A stretch of 64,000 nt of DNA from Rhizobacter sp. Root1221 (GCF_001425785.1 NZ_LMDI01000012.1:249566-313565), one strand, 5' to 3'. Counted from the first letter of the stretch, positions 18,268-29,756 are shown. Notes: generated by a model from the sequence alone, not told the origin. Made by a program: numbers and translations.

Positions 18268-18768
18268 ATGAACGGACCTTTCGATCATGGCTTCGATGAC
18301 ACGTCTGACCCAGATGCGGCGCAAGAGCCGGCTTTCAAGGCCCTGACACCAGAAGAAGTGTCGGCCCTGCGAGCCAAGAACCCACCGGTCTCGCCTTGGC
18401 GAATCCTTGCGGCGCAAGCCGCGTTCGGTGTGGCTTGCGCCCTGGTGACCTGGGGGCTCACGCACCGTGCCAGCGCGGTGTGGTCGGCCCTGTGGGGAGC
18501 GGCGGTGGTGGTGGTTCCCGGGGCCTTGCTGGCTTGGGGGATTCGCCGAGGAACAGGGGACCCGGCTTCTGCGGCCGTCAGTTTCATGTTCTGGGAATTG
18601 GTGAAGATCGCCGTGGCAGCTTCCATGTTGGTGGGGGTTGCGGTATGGGCGAATGACCTGAGTTGGCCGGCCATGCTGGTCACGATGGTCGTGAGCCTGA
18701 AGATGGGATGGTTGGTGCTGCTTCTGCGGCGCCGGCCGGTTGTGACCACGAAAACAAAGAGAGTCTGA
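18268..18768 (+). CDS. atpI: ATP synthase subunit I
   Basis: AtpI is a small integral-membrane protein that helps assemble the c-ring of F1Fo ATP synthase. The 166-residue protein has a hydrophilic N terminus of about 45 residues and four membrane helices (about 47-65, 70-90, 103-122 and 127-145), ending in a basic tail RRRPVVTTKTKRV. Primary sequence conservation in this family is low. The call rests on topology, size and its place as the first gene of the atp operon, 6 bases before atpB. Confidence 0.85.
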   Translation: MNGPFDHGFDDTSDPDAAQEPAFKALTPEEVSALRAKNPPVSPWRILAAQAAFGVACALVTWGLTHRASAVWSALWGAAVVVVPGALLAWGIRRGTGDPASAAVSFMFWELVKIAVAASMLVGVAVWANDLSWPAMLVTMVVSLKMGWLVLLLRRRPVVTTKTKRV

Positions 18769-18774
18769 TTCGAC

Positions 18775-19671
18775 ATGTCTGCCGAAGCAAACGCTGCTCA
18801 TCACGCGGGCCCCACGCCCACGGAGTACATCCAGCACCACCTGCAACACCTGCAGAAGACCTTCTCTTTCGAGAGCACCAAACAGACGTCCATCGTCGAC
18901 TTCAGCGTCTTCAACCTGGACTCGCTGGTCTTCTCGGTGATCCTCGGTGTGCTGGGCTGCTGGATCCTCTGGCTGGCCGCGCGCCGTGCCACGTCGGGTG
19001 TGCCGGGCCGCTTCCAGGCTGCGGTCGAGATGCTCGCCGAAATGGTCGAGAACCAGGCCAAGGGCGTGATCCACAACGCCCAGAGCCGCAAGCTCGTGTC
19101 ACCGCTCGCGCTGACCGTGGCCCTGTGGATCTTCCTGATGAACTTCATGGACATGCTGCCGGTGGACCTGCTCCCCGCCGCATGGCACACGGCCGGCCCC
19201 GCGCTCGGCTTCAAGGATTACCTGCGTGTCGTCCCCACGGCCGACCTGTCGACCACGCTCGGTCTTTCGACCAGCGTGCTGTTCGTCTGCCTCGTCTACA
19301 ACGTCAAGATCAAGGGCGTGGGCGGTTGGGCGCATGAACTTGTCGCGGCCCCGTTCGGCGACAAGTGGTTCCTGTACCCGGTGAACTTCCTCATGCAAAT
19401 GATCGAGTACGTCGCAAAGACCGTGTCCCACGGCATGCGGCTGTTCGGCAACATGTTCGCCGGCGAACTCGTGTTCATGCTGATTGCCCTGATGGGTGGC
19501 GTGTGGGCATGGCAGTTCAATCCCGCGACCGCCAACTTCTGGCTGGGTGTGGGGCATGTGGTGGCCGGGACCGTCTGGACCCTGTTCCACATTCTGGTGA
19601 TCACGCTGCAAGCCTTCATCTTCATGATGCTGACGCTGATCTATGCGGGCCAGGCGCACGACGCGCACTGA
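18775..19671 (+). CDS. atpB: ATP synthase Fo subunit a
   Basis: Subunit a forms the proton half-channels of the Fo motor in the inner membrane. The 298-residue protein has the family's membrane helices and, near the C-terminal side, HGMRLFGNMFAGELVFMLI, whose arginine in MRLFGN corresponds to the essential E. coli Arg210 next to the c-ring. The last helix ends IFMMLTLIYAGQAHDAH. The N terminus (about 55 residues, HHLQHLQKTFSFE) is hydrophilic. It sits between atpI and atpE in standard order. Confidence 0.97.
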   Translation: MSAEANAAHHAGPTPTEYIQHHLQHLQKTFSFESTKQTSIVDFSVFNLDSLVFSVILGVLGCWILWLAARRATSGVPGRFQAAVEMLAEMVENQAKGVIHNAQSRKLVSPLALTVALWIFLMNFMDMLPVDLLPAAWHTAGPALGFKDYLRVVPTADLSTTLGLSTSVLFVCLVYNVKIKGVGGWAHELVAAPFGDKWFLYPVNFLMQMIEYVAKTVSHGMRLFGNMFAGELVFMLIALMGGVWAWQFNPATANFWLGVGHVVAGTVWTLFHILVITLQAFIFMMLTLIYAGQAHDAH

Positions 19672-19694
19672 TCCGGTCCGTTCTCTCGTTTTAG

Positions 19695-19988
<294 letters not shown>

Positions 19989-20026
19989 TTCGTCGCCTCC
20001 CCTTTCACGGTTGAAAGGACTGTGCA

Positions 20027-20497
20027 ATGAACATCAACGCAACACTGTTCCTCCAGGCGATCGTCTTCGCGATCCTGGTGTGGTTCACGATGCGCTACAT
20101 CTGGCCGCCGCTCACGAAGGCCCTGGATGAGCGCGCCGCGAAGATTGCCGAAGGTCTGTCCGCCGCTGACAAGGCCAAGACGGAGCTCGTCGCCACGCAA
20201 CAGCGTGTGGGCGAGCAGCTGTCGGCCGCCCGTGACGACGCCAACAAGCGCCTGGCCGACGCCGAGCGCCTGGCCCAGTCGATGATCGAGGAAGCCAAGA
20301 CCCGCGCAAGCGAAGAAGGCGCCAAGATCATCGCGTCGGCCAAGGCCGAAGCCGAGCAGGAAGCCACCCGCGCACGCGAAAGCCTGCGCGACCAGGTTGC
20401 CGTGCTGGCCGTCAAGGGTGCGGAGCAGATCCTGAAGCGCGAAGTCAACGCCGGCGTCCACGCCGACATCCTGAACCGCCTCAAGGCTGAGCTGTAA
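20027..20497 (+). CDS. atpF: ATP synthase Fo subunit b
   Basis: It is the peripheral stalk subunit, 156 residues, the same length as E. coli AtpF. One membrane helix at the N terminus ([20 protein letters not shown]) is followed by a long alanine- and charge-rich coiled coil (about 35-150) that dimerises and reaches subunit delta. It starts after AAAGGAC with good spacing. There is a 3-base gap to atpH. Confidence 0.97.
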   Translation: MNINATLFLQAIVFAILVWFTMRYIWPPLTKALDERAAKIAEGLSAADKAKTELVATQQRVGEQLSAARDDANKRLADAERLAQSMIEEAKTRASEEGAKIIASAKAEAEQEATRARESLRDQVAVLAVKGAEQILKREVNAGVHADILNRLKAEL

Positions 20498-20500
20498 ACC

Positions 20501-21034
20501 ATGGCCGAGCTTGCAACCATCGCGCGCCCCTACGCCGAGGCGCTGTTCAAGGCATCCGACGCCACCAGCGCGCCGGCCCTGGCCGGAGAAATCCAGGCCC
20601 TGGCCAGCGTCGCCGGTGACGCCGACCTGCGTGCCTTCGCGTCGAACCCCAAGGTCAGCACCCAACAGGTGCTCGACGTGATCGGTTCGGTCGTGAAGAC
20701 CCCGCTGTCCGCCGCCGCGAAAAACCTGCTGCAGCTCGCGCTCGAAAACGACCGCCTGGCGGCGCTGCCCGAAATGGCAGTGCAGTTCCAGGCGCTCGTG
20801 AACGCGCGCTCCGGTGTCTCGGATGCTGTCCTGTACAGCGCCTACCCGATCGAACCGGCCCAACTGGCCGACGTGAAGGTGACGCTGGAAAAGCGCTTCG
20901 GGCGCAAGCTCAACGCCGCCGTGGTGGTGCAGCCCGAGTTGATCGGCGGCATCCGCGTGGTGGTCGGTGACGAAGTGCTGGACACCTCGGTCAAGGCCCG
21001 TCTTGAACAAATGAAGGCAGCCCTGACGGCGTAA
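20501..21034 (+). CDS. atpH: ATP synthase F1 subunit delta
   Basis: Delta links the b-stalk to the top of the alpha3beta3 head. The 177-residue protein begins [19 protein letters not shown], the typical N-terminal helix, and ends with the conserved block [20 protein letters not shown] seen in OSCP/delta proteins. It is soluble, with no membrane segment. It lies between atpF and atpA in standard order. Confidence 0.97.
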   Translation: MAELATIARPYAEALFKASDATSAPALAGEIQALASVAGDADLRAFASNPKVSTQQVLDVIGSVVKTPLSAAAKNLLQLALENDRLAALPEMAVQFQALVNARSGVSDAVLYSAYPIEPAQLADVKVTLEKRFGRKLNAAVVVQPELIGGIRVVVGDEVLDTSVKARLEQMKAALTA

Positions 21035-21095
21035 GCCGTCCCCGCTGCCCGTCCAACCTGCCAAGGCCTCGCCCGAAGCAGACCGGAGAGAAGCT

Positions 21096-22649
21096 ATGCA
21101 ACTGAATCCCGCAGAAATTTCCGAACTGATCAAGAGCCGCATCGAAGGGCTCACCGCTTCGGCGGACATCCGCAACCAGGGCACCGTGGTGTCGGTCACC
21201 GACGGCATCGTCCGCATCCACGGCCTGTCGGACGTGATGCAGGGCGAAATGCTGGAATTCCCGGCCACCCCGGCTGGTGCACCCACCTTCGGTCTGGCCC
21301 TGAACCTCGAGCGCGACTCCGTCGGCTCGGTGATCCTGGGTGAATACGAGCACATCTCGGAAGGCGACACCGTCAAGTGCACGGGCCGCATCCTCGAAGT
21401 GCCCATCGGCCCCGAACTCAAGGGCCGTGTGGTCAACGCCCTCGGCCAGCCCATCGACGGCAAGGGCCCGATCAACGCCAAACTGACCGCCCCGATCGAG
21501 AAGATCGCCCCGGGCGTGATCGCGCGTAAATCGGTGGACCAGCCGATGCAGACCGGCCTGAAGTCCATCGACTCCATGGTGCCCGTGGGCCGTGGCCAGC
21601 GCGAGCTGATCATCGGTGACCGCCAGACCGGCAAGACCGCTGTCGCCATCGACGCCATCATCAACCAGAAGGGTCAGAACATGACCTGCATCTACGTTGC
21701 GATCGGCCAGAAGGCTTCGTCGATCAAGAACGTGGTGCGCGCCCTGGAAGCCAACGGCGCCCTGGAATACACCATCGTGGTGGCCGCCTCCGCTGCCGAA
21801 TCGGCCGCGATGCAGTACGTGTCGGCCTACTCGGGTTGCACGATGGGCGAATACTTCCGCGACCGCGGCGAAGACGCCCTGATCGTGTACGACGACCTGT
21901 CCAAGCAGGCCGTGGCCTACCGTCAAGTGTCGCTGCTGCTGCGCCGCCCGCCGGGCCGCGAAGCCTACCCTGGCGACGTGTTCTACCTCCACAGCCGCCT
22001 GCTCGAACGCGCAGCCCGCGTGAACGCCGACTACGTCGAAGCGTTCACCAAGGGTGAAGTCAAGGGCAAGACCGGTTCGCTGACGGCCCTGCCGATCATC
22101 GAAACGCAAGCCGGCGACGTGTCCGCCTTCGTGCCCACCAACGTGATCTCGATCACCGACGGCCAGATCTTCCTGGAAACGTCGTTGTTCAACGCCGGTG
22201 TCCGCCCCGCCATCAACGCCGGTATCTCGGTGTCGCGTGTCGGTGGTGCCGCCCAGACGAAGATCATCAAGGGCCAGTCCGGCGGTATCCGTACCGACTT
22301 GGCACAGTACCGTGAACTGGCTGCATTCGCGCAGTTCGCCTCCGACCTGGACGAAGCCACCCGCAAGCAGCTCGACCGCGGCGCACGCGTCACGGAACTG
22401 CTGAAGCAGGCCCAGTACTCGCCGCTGTCGATCAGCCTGATGGGCGCCACGCTGTTTGCCGTGAACAAGGGTTTCATGGACGACATCGACGTCAAGAAGG
22501 TCCTGGCCTTCGAAGCCGGCCTGCACACGCACCTGAAGTCCAGCCACGCCGGTCTGCTGAAGAAGATTGAAGACTCGAAGGCACTCGACAAGGACGCGGA
22601 AGCCGAACTGTCCAGCGCCGTGACGGCCTTCAAGAAGTCTTTCGCCTGA
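21096..22649 (+). CDS. atpA: ATP synthase F1 subunit alpha
   Basis: This is the non-catalytic nucleotide-binding subunit of the F1 head, 517 residues. The P-loop is GDRQTGKTA (about 169-177). A beta-barrel N-terminal domain (residues 25-95), the arginine-finger region [12 protein letters not shown] (Arg about 376) and the helical C-terminal domain are all present. It begins [19 protein letters not shown] after GGAGAGAA. Length and domain order are normal. Confidence 0.98.
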   Translation: MQLNPAEISELIKSRIEGLTASADIRNQGTVVSVTDGIVRIHGLSDVMQGEMLEFPATPAGAPTFGLALNLERDSVGSVILGEYEHISEGDTVKCTGRILEVPIGPELKGRVVNALGQPIDGKGPINAKLTAPIEKIAPGVIARKSVDQPMQTGLKSIDSMVPVGRGQRELIIGDRQTGKTAVAIDAIINQKGQNMTCIYVAIGQKASSIKNVVRALEANGALEYTIVVAASAAESAAMQYVSAYSGCTMGEYFRDRGEDALIVYDDLSKQAVAYRQVSLLLRRPPGREAYPGDVFYLHSRLLERAARVNADYVEAFTKGEVKGKTGSLTALPIIETQAGDVSAFVPTNVISITDGQIFLETSLFNAGVRPAINAGISVSRVGGAAQTKIIKGQSGGIRTDLAQYRELAAFAQFASDLDEATRKQLDRGARVTELLKQAQYSPLSISLMGATLFAVNKGFMDDIDVKKVLAFEAGLHTHLKSSHAGLLKKIEDSKALDKDAEAELSSAVTAFKKSFA

Positions 22650-22691
22650 CCCGCTGACGGTCCGAAGACCCTTTAACGAAGGAACTCCGAC

Positions 22692-23582
22692 ATGGCAGCA
22701 GGCAAGGAAATCCGCGGCAAGATCAAGAGCTTCGAGAACACGAAGAAGATCACCAAGGCCATGGAGATGGTGTCCGTCTCCAAGATGCGCAAGGCGCAGG
22801 AGCGCATGCGCGCCGCGCGCCCGTATGCCGAGAAGATCCGCAGCTTGGCGGCCAACCTGTCGTTGGCCACGCCCGAGTACAAGCACCCGTTCATGATCCC
22901 GAACGACTCGGCCAAGGCGGCCGGTGTCATCGTGGTCACGACCGACAAGGGCTTGTGCGGCGGCTTGAACACCAACGTGCTCCGCGGCCTGACCAACAAG
23001 CTCCGCGAGCTCGAAGGCCAGGGCCAGAAGATCGAAGCCGTTGCAATCGGCAACAAGGGCTTCGGCTTCCTGAACCGCATCGGCGCGAACGTCGTGTCGC
23101 ATGTCACCCAGCTGGGTGACAAGCCGCACCTCGACAAGCTGATCGGCCCGGTCAAGGTGCTGTTCGACGCGTATGCCGAAGGCAAGCTGTCGGCCGTGTA
23201 CCTGACGTACACCCGCTTCATCAACACGATGAAGCAGGAGCCGGTGCTGCTGAAGCTGCTGCCGCTGTCGGCGGACAGCCTGAAGGCCGATGCGGCCCAG
23301 GCGCCCGTCGGGGCCGGTTCGCACGGCTGGGACTACATCTACGAGCCCGATGCCGTGACGGTGATCGACGAGCTGCTCGTGCGTTACACCGAAGCCCTGG
23401 TCTACCAGGCCGTCGCCGAGAACATGGCGTCGGAACATTCGGCTCGCATGGTGGCCATGAAGTCGGCGACCGACAACGCGGGCAACGTGATCGGCGAACT
23501 CAAGCTCGTCTACAACAAGGCGCGCCAGGCAGCGATCACCAAAGAACTGTCCGAGATCGTGGCAGGCGCCGCGGCGGTCTGA
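22692..23582 (+). CDS. atpG: ATP synthase F1 subunit gamma
   Basis: Gamma is the central rotor shaft of F1. The 296-residue protein starts [20 protein letters not shown] with the conserved coiled-coil motif [17 protein letters not shown]. It contains the mid-domain [10 protein letters not shown] (about 85-94) and ends with [19 protein letters not shown] and [17 protein letters not shown], the second strand of the coiled coil. Length is close to the usual 287-291. Confidence 0.97.
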   Translation: MAAGKEIRGKIKSFENTKKITKAMEMVSVSKMRKAQERMRAARPYAEKIRSLAANLSLATPEYKHPFMIPNDSAKAAGVIVVTTDKGLCGGLNTNVLRGLTNKLRELEGQGQKIEAVAIGNKGFGFLNRIGANVVSHVTQLGDKPHLDKLIGPVKVLFDAYAEGKLSAVYLTYTRFINTMKQEPVLLKLLPLSADSLKADAAQAPVGAGSHGWDYIYEPDAVTVIDELLVRYTEALVYQAVAENMASEHSARMVAMKSATDNAGNVIGELKLVYNKARQAAITKELSEIVAGAAAV

Positions 23583-23621
23583 CCGGCCCGCGCTCCTCAG
23601 GTCGACGATTCAAGAAACTGA

Positions 23622-25040
<1,419 letters not shown>

Positions 25041-25122
25041 GCGGCCTGACCGGGCGCGGACCTTCCCGTCCGCACCCGGTGTGTCCTCCCTGAACCCGAT
25101 TCCAACTCCTTAGGAAAACATC

Positions 25123-25536
25123 ATGGCAACCCTGCACGTAGACGTGGTCTCCGCCGAAGAGAGCATCTTCTCCGGCGAAGCCAAGTTCGTCGCCTTGCCG
25201 GGTGAAAACGGCGAGCTGGGCATCCTGCCCCGCCACACGCCGCTGATCACCCGCATCAAGCCGGGCGCCGTCCGCATCGAACGCACCGACGGCACGGAAG
25301 AATTCGTGTTCGTCGCCGGGGGCATCCTCGAAGTGCAGCCGGGCACGGTCACCGTGCTCGCCGACACCGCCATCCGCGGCAAGGACCTCGACGAAGCCAA
25401 GGCTGCCGAAGCCAAACGCCTCGCCGAAGAAGCGATGAAAAACGCGAAGAGCGACATCGACTTCGCCGCGGCCCAGAGCGAGTTCGTCGCGATGGCCGCC
25501 CAGATCGCCGCCCTGCGCAAGTTCCGCAAGAAGTGA
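25123..25536 (+). CDS. atpC: ATP synthase F1 subunit epsilon
   Basis: Epsilon is the rotor subunit and intrinsic regulator of ATP hydrolysis. The 137-residue protein has an N-terminal beta-sandwich ([20 protein letters not shown], then [19 protein letters not shown]) and a C-terminal two-helix hairpin rich in Ala and Glu (residues 90-137). It starts after TAGGAAAAC. It is the last gene of the operon and is followed by a clear terminator. Confidence 0.97.
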   Translation: MATLHVDVVSAEESIFSGEAKFVALPGENGELGILPRHTPLITRIKPGAVRIERTDGTEEFVFVAGGILEVQPGTVTVLADTAIRGKDLDEAKAAEAKRLAEEAMKNAKSDIDFAAAQSEFVAMAAQIAALRKFRKK

Positions 25537-25553
25537 TCGACGTTCGCGTCTGA

Positions 25554-25592
25554 AAGCCCGCCAGGCTCGCCTCGGCGGGCTTCTTCGTTTTT
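25554..25592 (+). terminator. Intrinsic terminator of the atp operon
   Basis: AAGCCCGCC (25554-25562) pairs perfectly with GGCGGGCTT (25574-25582) around an 11-base loop and is followed by CTTCGTTTTT. It lies 18 bases after the atpC stop and just before the SDR gene start. Confidence 0.9.
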
Positions 25593-25607
25593 GCGAAGGA
25601 CAACGTC

Positions 25608-26372
25608 ATGACCCCCCATCCGTTTTCACTCACGGGACAGAATGCCCTCGTGACCGGCGCCACTGGCGGGCTGGGCCTGGCCATCGCGCAGGCGCTGGCG
25701 TTGGCAGGGGCCACGGTGTGGGTCAACGGCCGCGACGCCACCCGCGTGGCAGCGGCCGTGGACGCGGTGCGTGCGGCCGGCGGCACGGCGAACCCGGCCG
25801 TGTTCGACGTGACCGACCCGGCTGCTGCCGCCACGTGCATCGACACGATGCTGGCCCAGGGCGGTTGGGACATCCTCGTCAACAACGTGGGGCAACGCCA
25901 CCGCGGCGCGTTGGCCGACTTCACGTTGCCCGACGTGCGCGCGCTGTTCGAAGTGGACCTGCTGGCCCCGTTCCACCTGTGCCAGTCGGCCGCACGCCAC
26001 ATGGCGCCGCGGGGGCGGGGCCGCATCGTCAACATCACGTCCATCGCGGGTGACATCGCGCGGGCGGGTGACGTGGCCTACACCACGGCCAAGGGCGGGC
26101 TCACCGCCTTGACCCGTGCCCTGGCGGCCGAACTGGGCCCGCAGGGCATCACGGTCAACGCCGTGGCCCCAGGCTACTTCGCCACGGAACCCAACGTGGC
26201 GATGGTGGCCGACCCCGGCGTGGCCGACTGGCTGCAACGCCGCACGTCGCTGGGTCGCTGGGGCCAGCCCGACGAGATCGCCGGCGCGGTGGTATTCCTG
26301 GTGTCTCCGGCCGCGTCGTACGTCACCGGCCAGGTGATTGCCGTCGACGGCGGCTACCTCGCGCACTTCTGA
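25608..26372 (+). CDS. SDR-family NAD(P)-dependent oxidoreductase
   Basis: It is a classical short-chain dehydrogenase/reductase of 254 residues. The cofactor loop is TGATGGLG (about 16-23), followed by NNVG (about 93-96). The catalytic residues are the serine in NITSIAG, and Tyr and Lys in YTTAKGG. The C terminus [16 protein letters not shown] is typical. Overall pattern resembles gluconate 5-dehydrogenase/3-oxoacyl-ACP reductase relatives, but the substrate is not determinable. It starts 15 bases after the atp terminator's T-run with GCGAAGGACAACGTC upstream. It converges on the TPM gene cluster. Confidence 0.92.
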   Translation: MTPHPFSLTGQNALVTGATGGLGLAIAQALALAGATVWVNGRDATRVAAAVDAVRAAGGTANPAVFDVTDPAAAATCIDTMLAQGGWDILVNNVGQRHRGALADFTLPDVRALFEVDLLAPFHLCQSAARHMAPRGRGRIVNITSIAGDIARAGDVAYTTAKGGLTALTRALAAELGPQGITVNAVAPGYFATEPNVAMVADPGVADWLQRRTSLGRWGQPDEIAGAVVFLVSPAASYVTGQVIAVDGGYLAHF

Positions 26373-26437
26373 CCCGGCGGCTCGAAACGCACTACCCGGC
26401 GGCTGCGCCATGACCCCTCGGAATGGTCCGAGCGTCT

Positions 26438-26956
26438 TCAGAGCAACACGACGGCGTCCGGCAGTTCGTTCGGGTTTGGCGCGCCGGCCGTGGCGGGGAA
26501 GTGCTGCACGAGCAGGGTGTGCACGGCGGCCACGGCTTCTGCCAGGCCTTGTGCGAAGTGGTTCTCTCGGAACGCGGCGGCCATCTGCACCGCGAGTGCG
26601 GCCCACTGGGCCTCGGGCACCAGGGCGTTGAGGCCGCGGTCCGCGATGATCTCGATGCGGTGGTCGGCCAGCAGCAGGTAGATCAGCACGCCGTTGTTGT
26701 CCTGCGTGTCCCACACGCGCAGCTTGCCGAACAGCGTCACGGCGCGCTCGCGCGCGGTGGCCCGGCGGCGCAGGTACGACAGCGGCAGGCCGCCTTCCAC
26801 GCAGATTCGGATCTCGCCGGTGTGCTCGCGTTCGCTGTCGATCACACGCGCCTGCAGGTCGCGCAGGCCGTCGTCGCCGATCGCCCGGCGGGCGTCGCCC
26901 GCGTCGCGCCAGCGGTGCTTGAGCATTCGGACCAGCAGATGGCCGTGGTTGTTCAT
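26438..26956 (-). CDS. TPM-domain protein (YgcG-like), second copy
   Basis: This is a 172-residue protein with a TPM_phosphatase-type domain: HTGEIRICVEGGLPLSYLRR, a loop with GVLIYLLLADHRIEIIADRGL (mid-protein) and the C-terminal helix region FRENHFAQGLAEAVAAVHTLL. There is no signal peptide, so it is probably cytoplasmic or held by partners. ATG 26956 (MNNHGHLLVRML) overlaps the preceding gene's stop by one base (TGATG), so it is translated with it. TPM proteins near LemA are common in bacteria; some TPM domains have acid phosphatase activity in plants, but the bacterial role is unsettled. Confidence 0.88.
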   Translation of the reverse strand: MNNHGHLLVRMLKHRWRDAGDARRAIGDDGLRDLQARVIDSEREHTGEIRICVEGGLPLSYLRRRATARERAVTLFGKLRVWDTQDNNGVLIYLLLADHRIEIIADRGLNALVPEAQWAALAVQMAAAFRENHFAQGLAEAVAAVHTLLVQHFPATAGAPNPNELPDAVVLL

Positions 26957-27843
26957 CACCAGTCCCCCGAGGCACCACCGCCGCCGAAATCGCCGCCGCC
27001 GCCGGAGCTGAAACCGCCCCCGCCGCCGCCGCCGAACCCACCCCCGCCGCCACCACCGCCCCAGATGATGGGCCCGCCGCCACCGCGTCCACCGCGCGAG
27101 CCCACGCCCATCGCACCGACGAGCAGCAGCGCGAGCAGCCCCGCGCCGCCGGCGATCAACAGGCTGGCGGTCATCCACCAGCCGATGCCACCCACCACCC
27201 CGCCGGTGAGCAGCGAGCCGAGCTTGCGGCCCAACACGGCCACGGCGATGCCACCAAGCAGCGGCACCCCGACGAACAGCAGGATGCCAGCGTCTTCCCA
27301 GTCGAAGCCCTGGCGGGCGGATGGTGACGGCCGAACGGCGGGCTCGGGCAGGCCTTCGCCGCCGATGCGCGCGGCGAGCTGGTCGATGGCGAGGTTGAGT
27401 CCGCCTGCGTAATCGTCCTGGCGGAACGCGGGCACCATCTGGTCTTCGATGATGCGCTTGGCCACCAGGTCGGGGATGGCGCCTTCGAGTGCCTTCGCCG
27501 GCGCGATGCGCATCTTGCGGTCGCCCTTGGCCACCACGATCAGCAGGCCGTCGCCCACGTCGCGCCGGCCGATCTTCCACTGCTCACCCACGCGTTGCGT
27601 GAACGAGAAGATGTCTTCCGGCGCCGTGGTGGGCACCATCAGCACCACCACCTGCGAGCCGTGCTGGCGCTCGACGCCCTCGAGCTTCGATGCGATGGCG
27701 CTGCGCTGGCTGTCGGTGAGCGTGCCGGTCTGGTCCACCACGCGGCCGGACAGCGGCGGCACCGGCAGCACGTCCTGCGCGAACGTTGCCGCACCTGCCA
27801 GCGCGAGCAGCAGCGCGAACGTCCAGCGCAGCAGGCGGCTCAA
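26956..27843 (-). CDS. TPM-domain membrane protein with glycine-rich tail (YgcG-like)
   Basis: The 295-residue protein has a signal peptide at residues 1-22 (ALLLALAGAATFA), then a periplasmic TPM domain (about 35-160, including GRVVDQTGTLTDSQRSAI and GDGLLIVVAKGDRKMRI). Two or three membrane helices follow (about 185-245). The C terminus is a run of glycines ending SGGGGDFGGGGASGDW, the hallmark GGGGASGxW tail of this family. It is encoded 10 bases after lemA and overlaps the next TPM gene. A role with LemA at the envelope is inferred from the recurring gene pair. Confidence 0.92.
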   Translation of the reverse strand: MSRLLRWTFALLLALAGAATFAQDVLPVPPLSGRVVDQTGTLTDSQRSAIASKLEGVERQHGSQVVVLMVPTTAPEDIFSFTQRVGEQWKIGRRDVGDGLLIVVAKGDRKMRIAPAKALEGAIPDLVAKRIIEDQMVPAFRQDDYAGGLNLAIDQLAARIGGEGLPEPAVRPSPSARQGFDWEDAGILLFVGVPLLGGIAVAVLGRKLGSLLTGGVVGGIGWWMTASLLIAGGAGLLALLLVGAMGVGSRGGRGGGGPIIWGGGGGGGGFGGGGGGGFSSGGGGDFGGGGASGDW

Positions 27844-27853
27844 GGTGTGGCGC

Positions 27854-28465
27854 TCACTTCGAGGCGGGCTTGCTGCTGAAGTCCACGACGGGCGGGGTGG
27901 AGATGGCGGCTTCGTTCTGCACGGTGAAGGACGGCTTGATCGTGTAGTTGAAGGCCATTGCAGTCAGGTTGGACGGGAAGCTTCGAGCCAACGTGTTGTA
28001 GTCCGCCACGGCCTTGATGAAGCGATTGCGGGCTACGGCAATGCGGTTCTCGGCACCGGCCAGTTCGGCGCGCACATCTTGGAAGCCCTTGTTGGTCTGC
28101 AGCTCCGGGTACCGTTCGCTGACCACCATCAGGCGGCTCAGCGCGCCGGTCAGTTCACCCTGGGCCTTCTGGAACTTGTCGAATGCCTCGGGGTTGTTCA
28201 CCAGCTCAGGCGTGGCCTGGATGCTGGTGGCCTTTGCGCGTGCCTCGACTACACGCGTCAGGGTCTCCTGCTCGAACTGGCCCTGGCCCTTGACCGTCGA
28301 CACCAGATTCGGAATCAGGTCCGCCCGGCGCTGGTACTGGTTCACCACCTCGGCCCAGGCCGACTTGACCTGTTCGTCGAGCCGCTGGAAGTCGTTGTAC
28401 CCACAGCCGCTCAGGGCGGTGATGGAAGCGAGTGCGACGGCAACGAGCCAGTGCCTGCGAATCAT
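27854..28465 (-). CDS. lemA: LemA-family lipoprotein
   Basis: The LemA family has an N-terminal membrane anchor and a periplasmic four-helix domain. The 203-residue protein starts at ATG 28465 (MIRRHWLVAVALASITALSG) with lipobox LSGC (Cys21), so it is probably a lipoprotein. The diagnostic blocks are NQYQRRADLIPNLVSTVKG and ARNRFIKAVADYNTLARSFP. Family function is poorly defined; it recurs with TPM proteins, as here. The longer frame to 28567 overlaps the GT51 gene's 3' end and is not supported. It lies 67 bases after the transglycosylase, so it may be a separate transcript or continue the exosortase operon. Confidence 0.92.
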   Translation of the reverse strand: MIRRHWLVAVALASITALSGCGYNDFQRLDEQVKSAWAEVVNQYQRRADLIPNLVSTVKGQGQFEQETLTRVVEARAKATSIQATPELVNNPEAFDKFQKAQGELTGALSRLMVVSERYPELQTNKGFQDVRAELAGAENRIAVARNRFIKAVADYNTLARSFPSNLTAMAFNYTIKPSFTVQNEAAISTPPVVDFSSKPASK

Positions 28466-28532
28466 GGAATGTCCTTCGGTCGTTAGGGGCTGAATGCTAC
28501 CCCGCCGGAAAGTCGGGCCACCCGCAAGGTTT

Positions 28533-29756
28533 TCAAGACGGTGGAAGCCACCCCGCCGCCGGCACACGCCAGCGTGGCCTCGGCGGCGGGCGCATCTGGT
28601 CCATCACCCAGTCGACCCGGGCCACGTTCACGTGGCCGTCGCGGGCCAACGCGGCCCGCTCCCGGTCGGGGTTGTGCAACAAGCTCGCGAGCCACGCGGC
28701 CTCGATCGGCGTGAGCTTCGAAGCCTCCTTGTGCAGGTAGTGCCGCGCCGCAGCCGCGGCCCCGCACTGCCCCTCGCCCCACGGCACGAGGGCGAGGTAG
28801 AGGTTCAGCACCCGGGCCTTGCCGAGCGTGCGGTCCAGTTCCACCGCGTACAGCAGCTCGCGCAGCTTGCGCGCCGGGCTGCGTCCGTCACCGGTGTAGA
28901 CGAGCTTGGCGAGCTGCTGCGACAGCGTGCTGCCGCCGGCCACCACCGCACCCTTGGCCTGGTTGGCGGACCAGGCGGCTGCCAGCGCGTCCACGTCGAA
29001 ACCGGTGTGTTCGTGGAAGCGCTGGTCCTCCGCCGCGATCACGGCGCGCGGCAGCCACGTGCCAGCCGGGCCTTCCGGGCACGCCGGGCGCGCGTCGGCG
29101 AGCTGCTCGGTGCCGAGGCCGGCCACCCGGAAACCCGTCACCTTCGGGGTCACCGTCAACGCCCTCGACGGCAGGTGCAGCGTGGCCCGCAAGTCGAGCC
29201 GGCCATCGATGCGGGCGCGCCGGGCCTCGGGCACCACCGCCGCGAGCACCCCGTAGGCGTCGGCCATCGGCACGTCGCTGAGGGCTACCTCGAGCACGGC
29301 GCCCGCCGGTTGCATCACCAGCGACCAGCGGCCGGCCACCGCACGCGGGGCATCGCCGATGGACACCGAGCCGGACGCACGGCCCTCCATCCCGTGTTGC
29401 AGCGAGAACTCGGCCCGCGACACGGTCAGGGTGTCGGCACCCCACTCGGGGCGGTGCACCGAACACGGCGCGCACACCGCGTGCCATTGGCCGTCCTGCG
29501 GCGAGGCGGTCCATTGCACCGGACCGAACGGCGTGGACCACACGCGGTCCGCGGTCAGGCGCAGCACCATCGGGTGGGTGGCCAGGCGCCACAGTGCGGG
29601 CACACTCACCGCGTGCGAGAACCTCCCCGCCCGCACGGTGTGGGCCCACTCGCCATCGGCCGGCCGCAGCAGGTGCAACACCGCTGCAGCCAACACGAGC
29701 ACGGTGGCGACCACGAGGCCCACCAGAACCGCACACCATTTGAGGACGGCCTTCAC
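28533..29756 (-). CDS. Membrane-anchored peptidoglycan glycosyltransferase (GT51), monofunctional
   Basis: It is predicted to polymerise lipid II into glycan strands in the periplasm. The 407-residue protein has one N-terminal membrane helix (about 4-30) and an unassigned 170-residue region. The GT51 domain follows, with the catalytic motif AAEDQRFHEHTGFD (Glu about 241), GGSTLSQQLAKLVY, RKLRELLYAVELDRTLGK and ALVPWGEGQCG. No transpeptidase domain follows. Standard monofunctional MtgA is about 240 residues, so the N-terminal extension is notable. It starts at GTG 29756, overlapping the EpsI-like stop (GTGA), which ties its synthesis to the exosortase operon. Recruitment of cell-wall synthesis to a protein-sorting locus is inference. 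Confidence 0.87.
   Translation of the reverse strand: MKAVLKWCAVLVGLVVATVLVLAAAVLHLLRPADGEWAHTVRAGRFSHAVSVPALWRLATHPMVLRLTADRVWSTPFGPVQWTASPQDGQWHAVCAPCSVHRPEWGADTLTVSRAEFSLQHGMEGRASGSVSIGDAPRAVAGRWSLVMQPAGAVLEVALSDVPMADAYGVLAAVVPEARRARIDGRLDLRATLHLPSRALTVTPKVTGFRVAGLGTEQLADARPACPEGPAGTWLPRAVIAAEDQRFHEHTGFDVDALAAAWSANQAKGAVVAGGSTLSQQLAKLVYTGDGRSPARKLRELLYAVELDRTLGKARVLNLYLALVPWGEGQCGAAAAARHYLHKEASKLTPIEAAWLASLLHNPDRERAALARDGHVNVARVDWVMDQMRPPPRPRWRVPAAGWLPPS

Noticed and set aside
26980-27090. GC-rich CCGCCGCC tract as a tandem repeat or CRISPR-like element
   Set aside because: It simply encodes the glycine-rich GGGGASGxW tail of the TPM protein on the minus strand.
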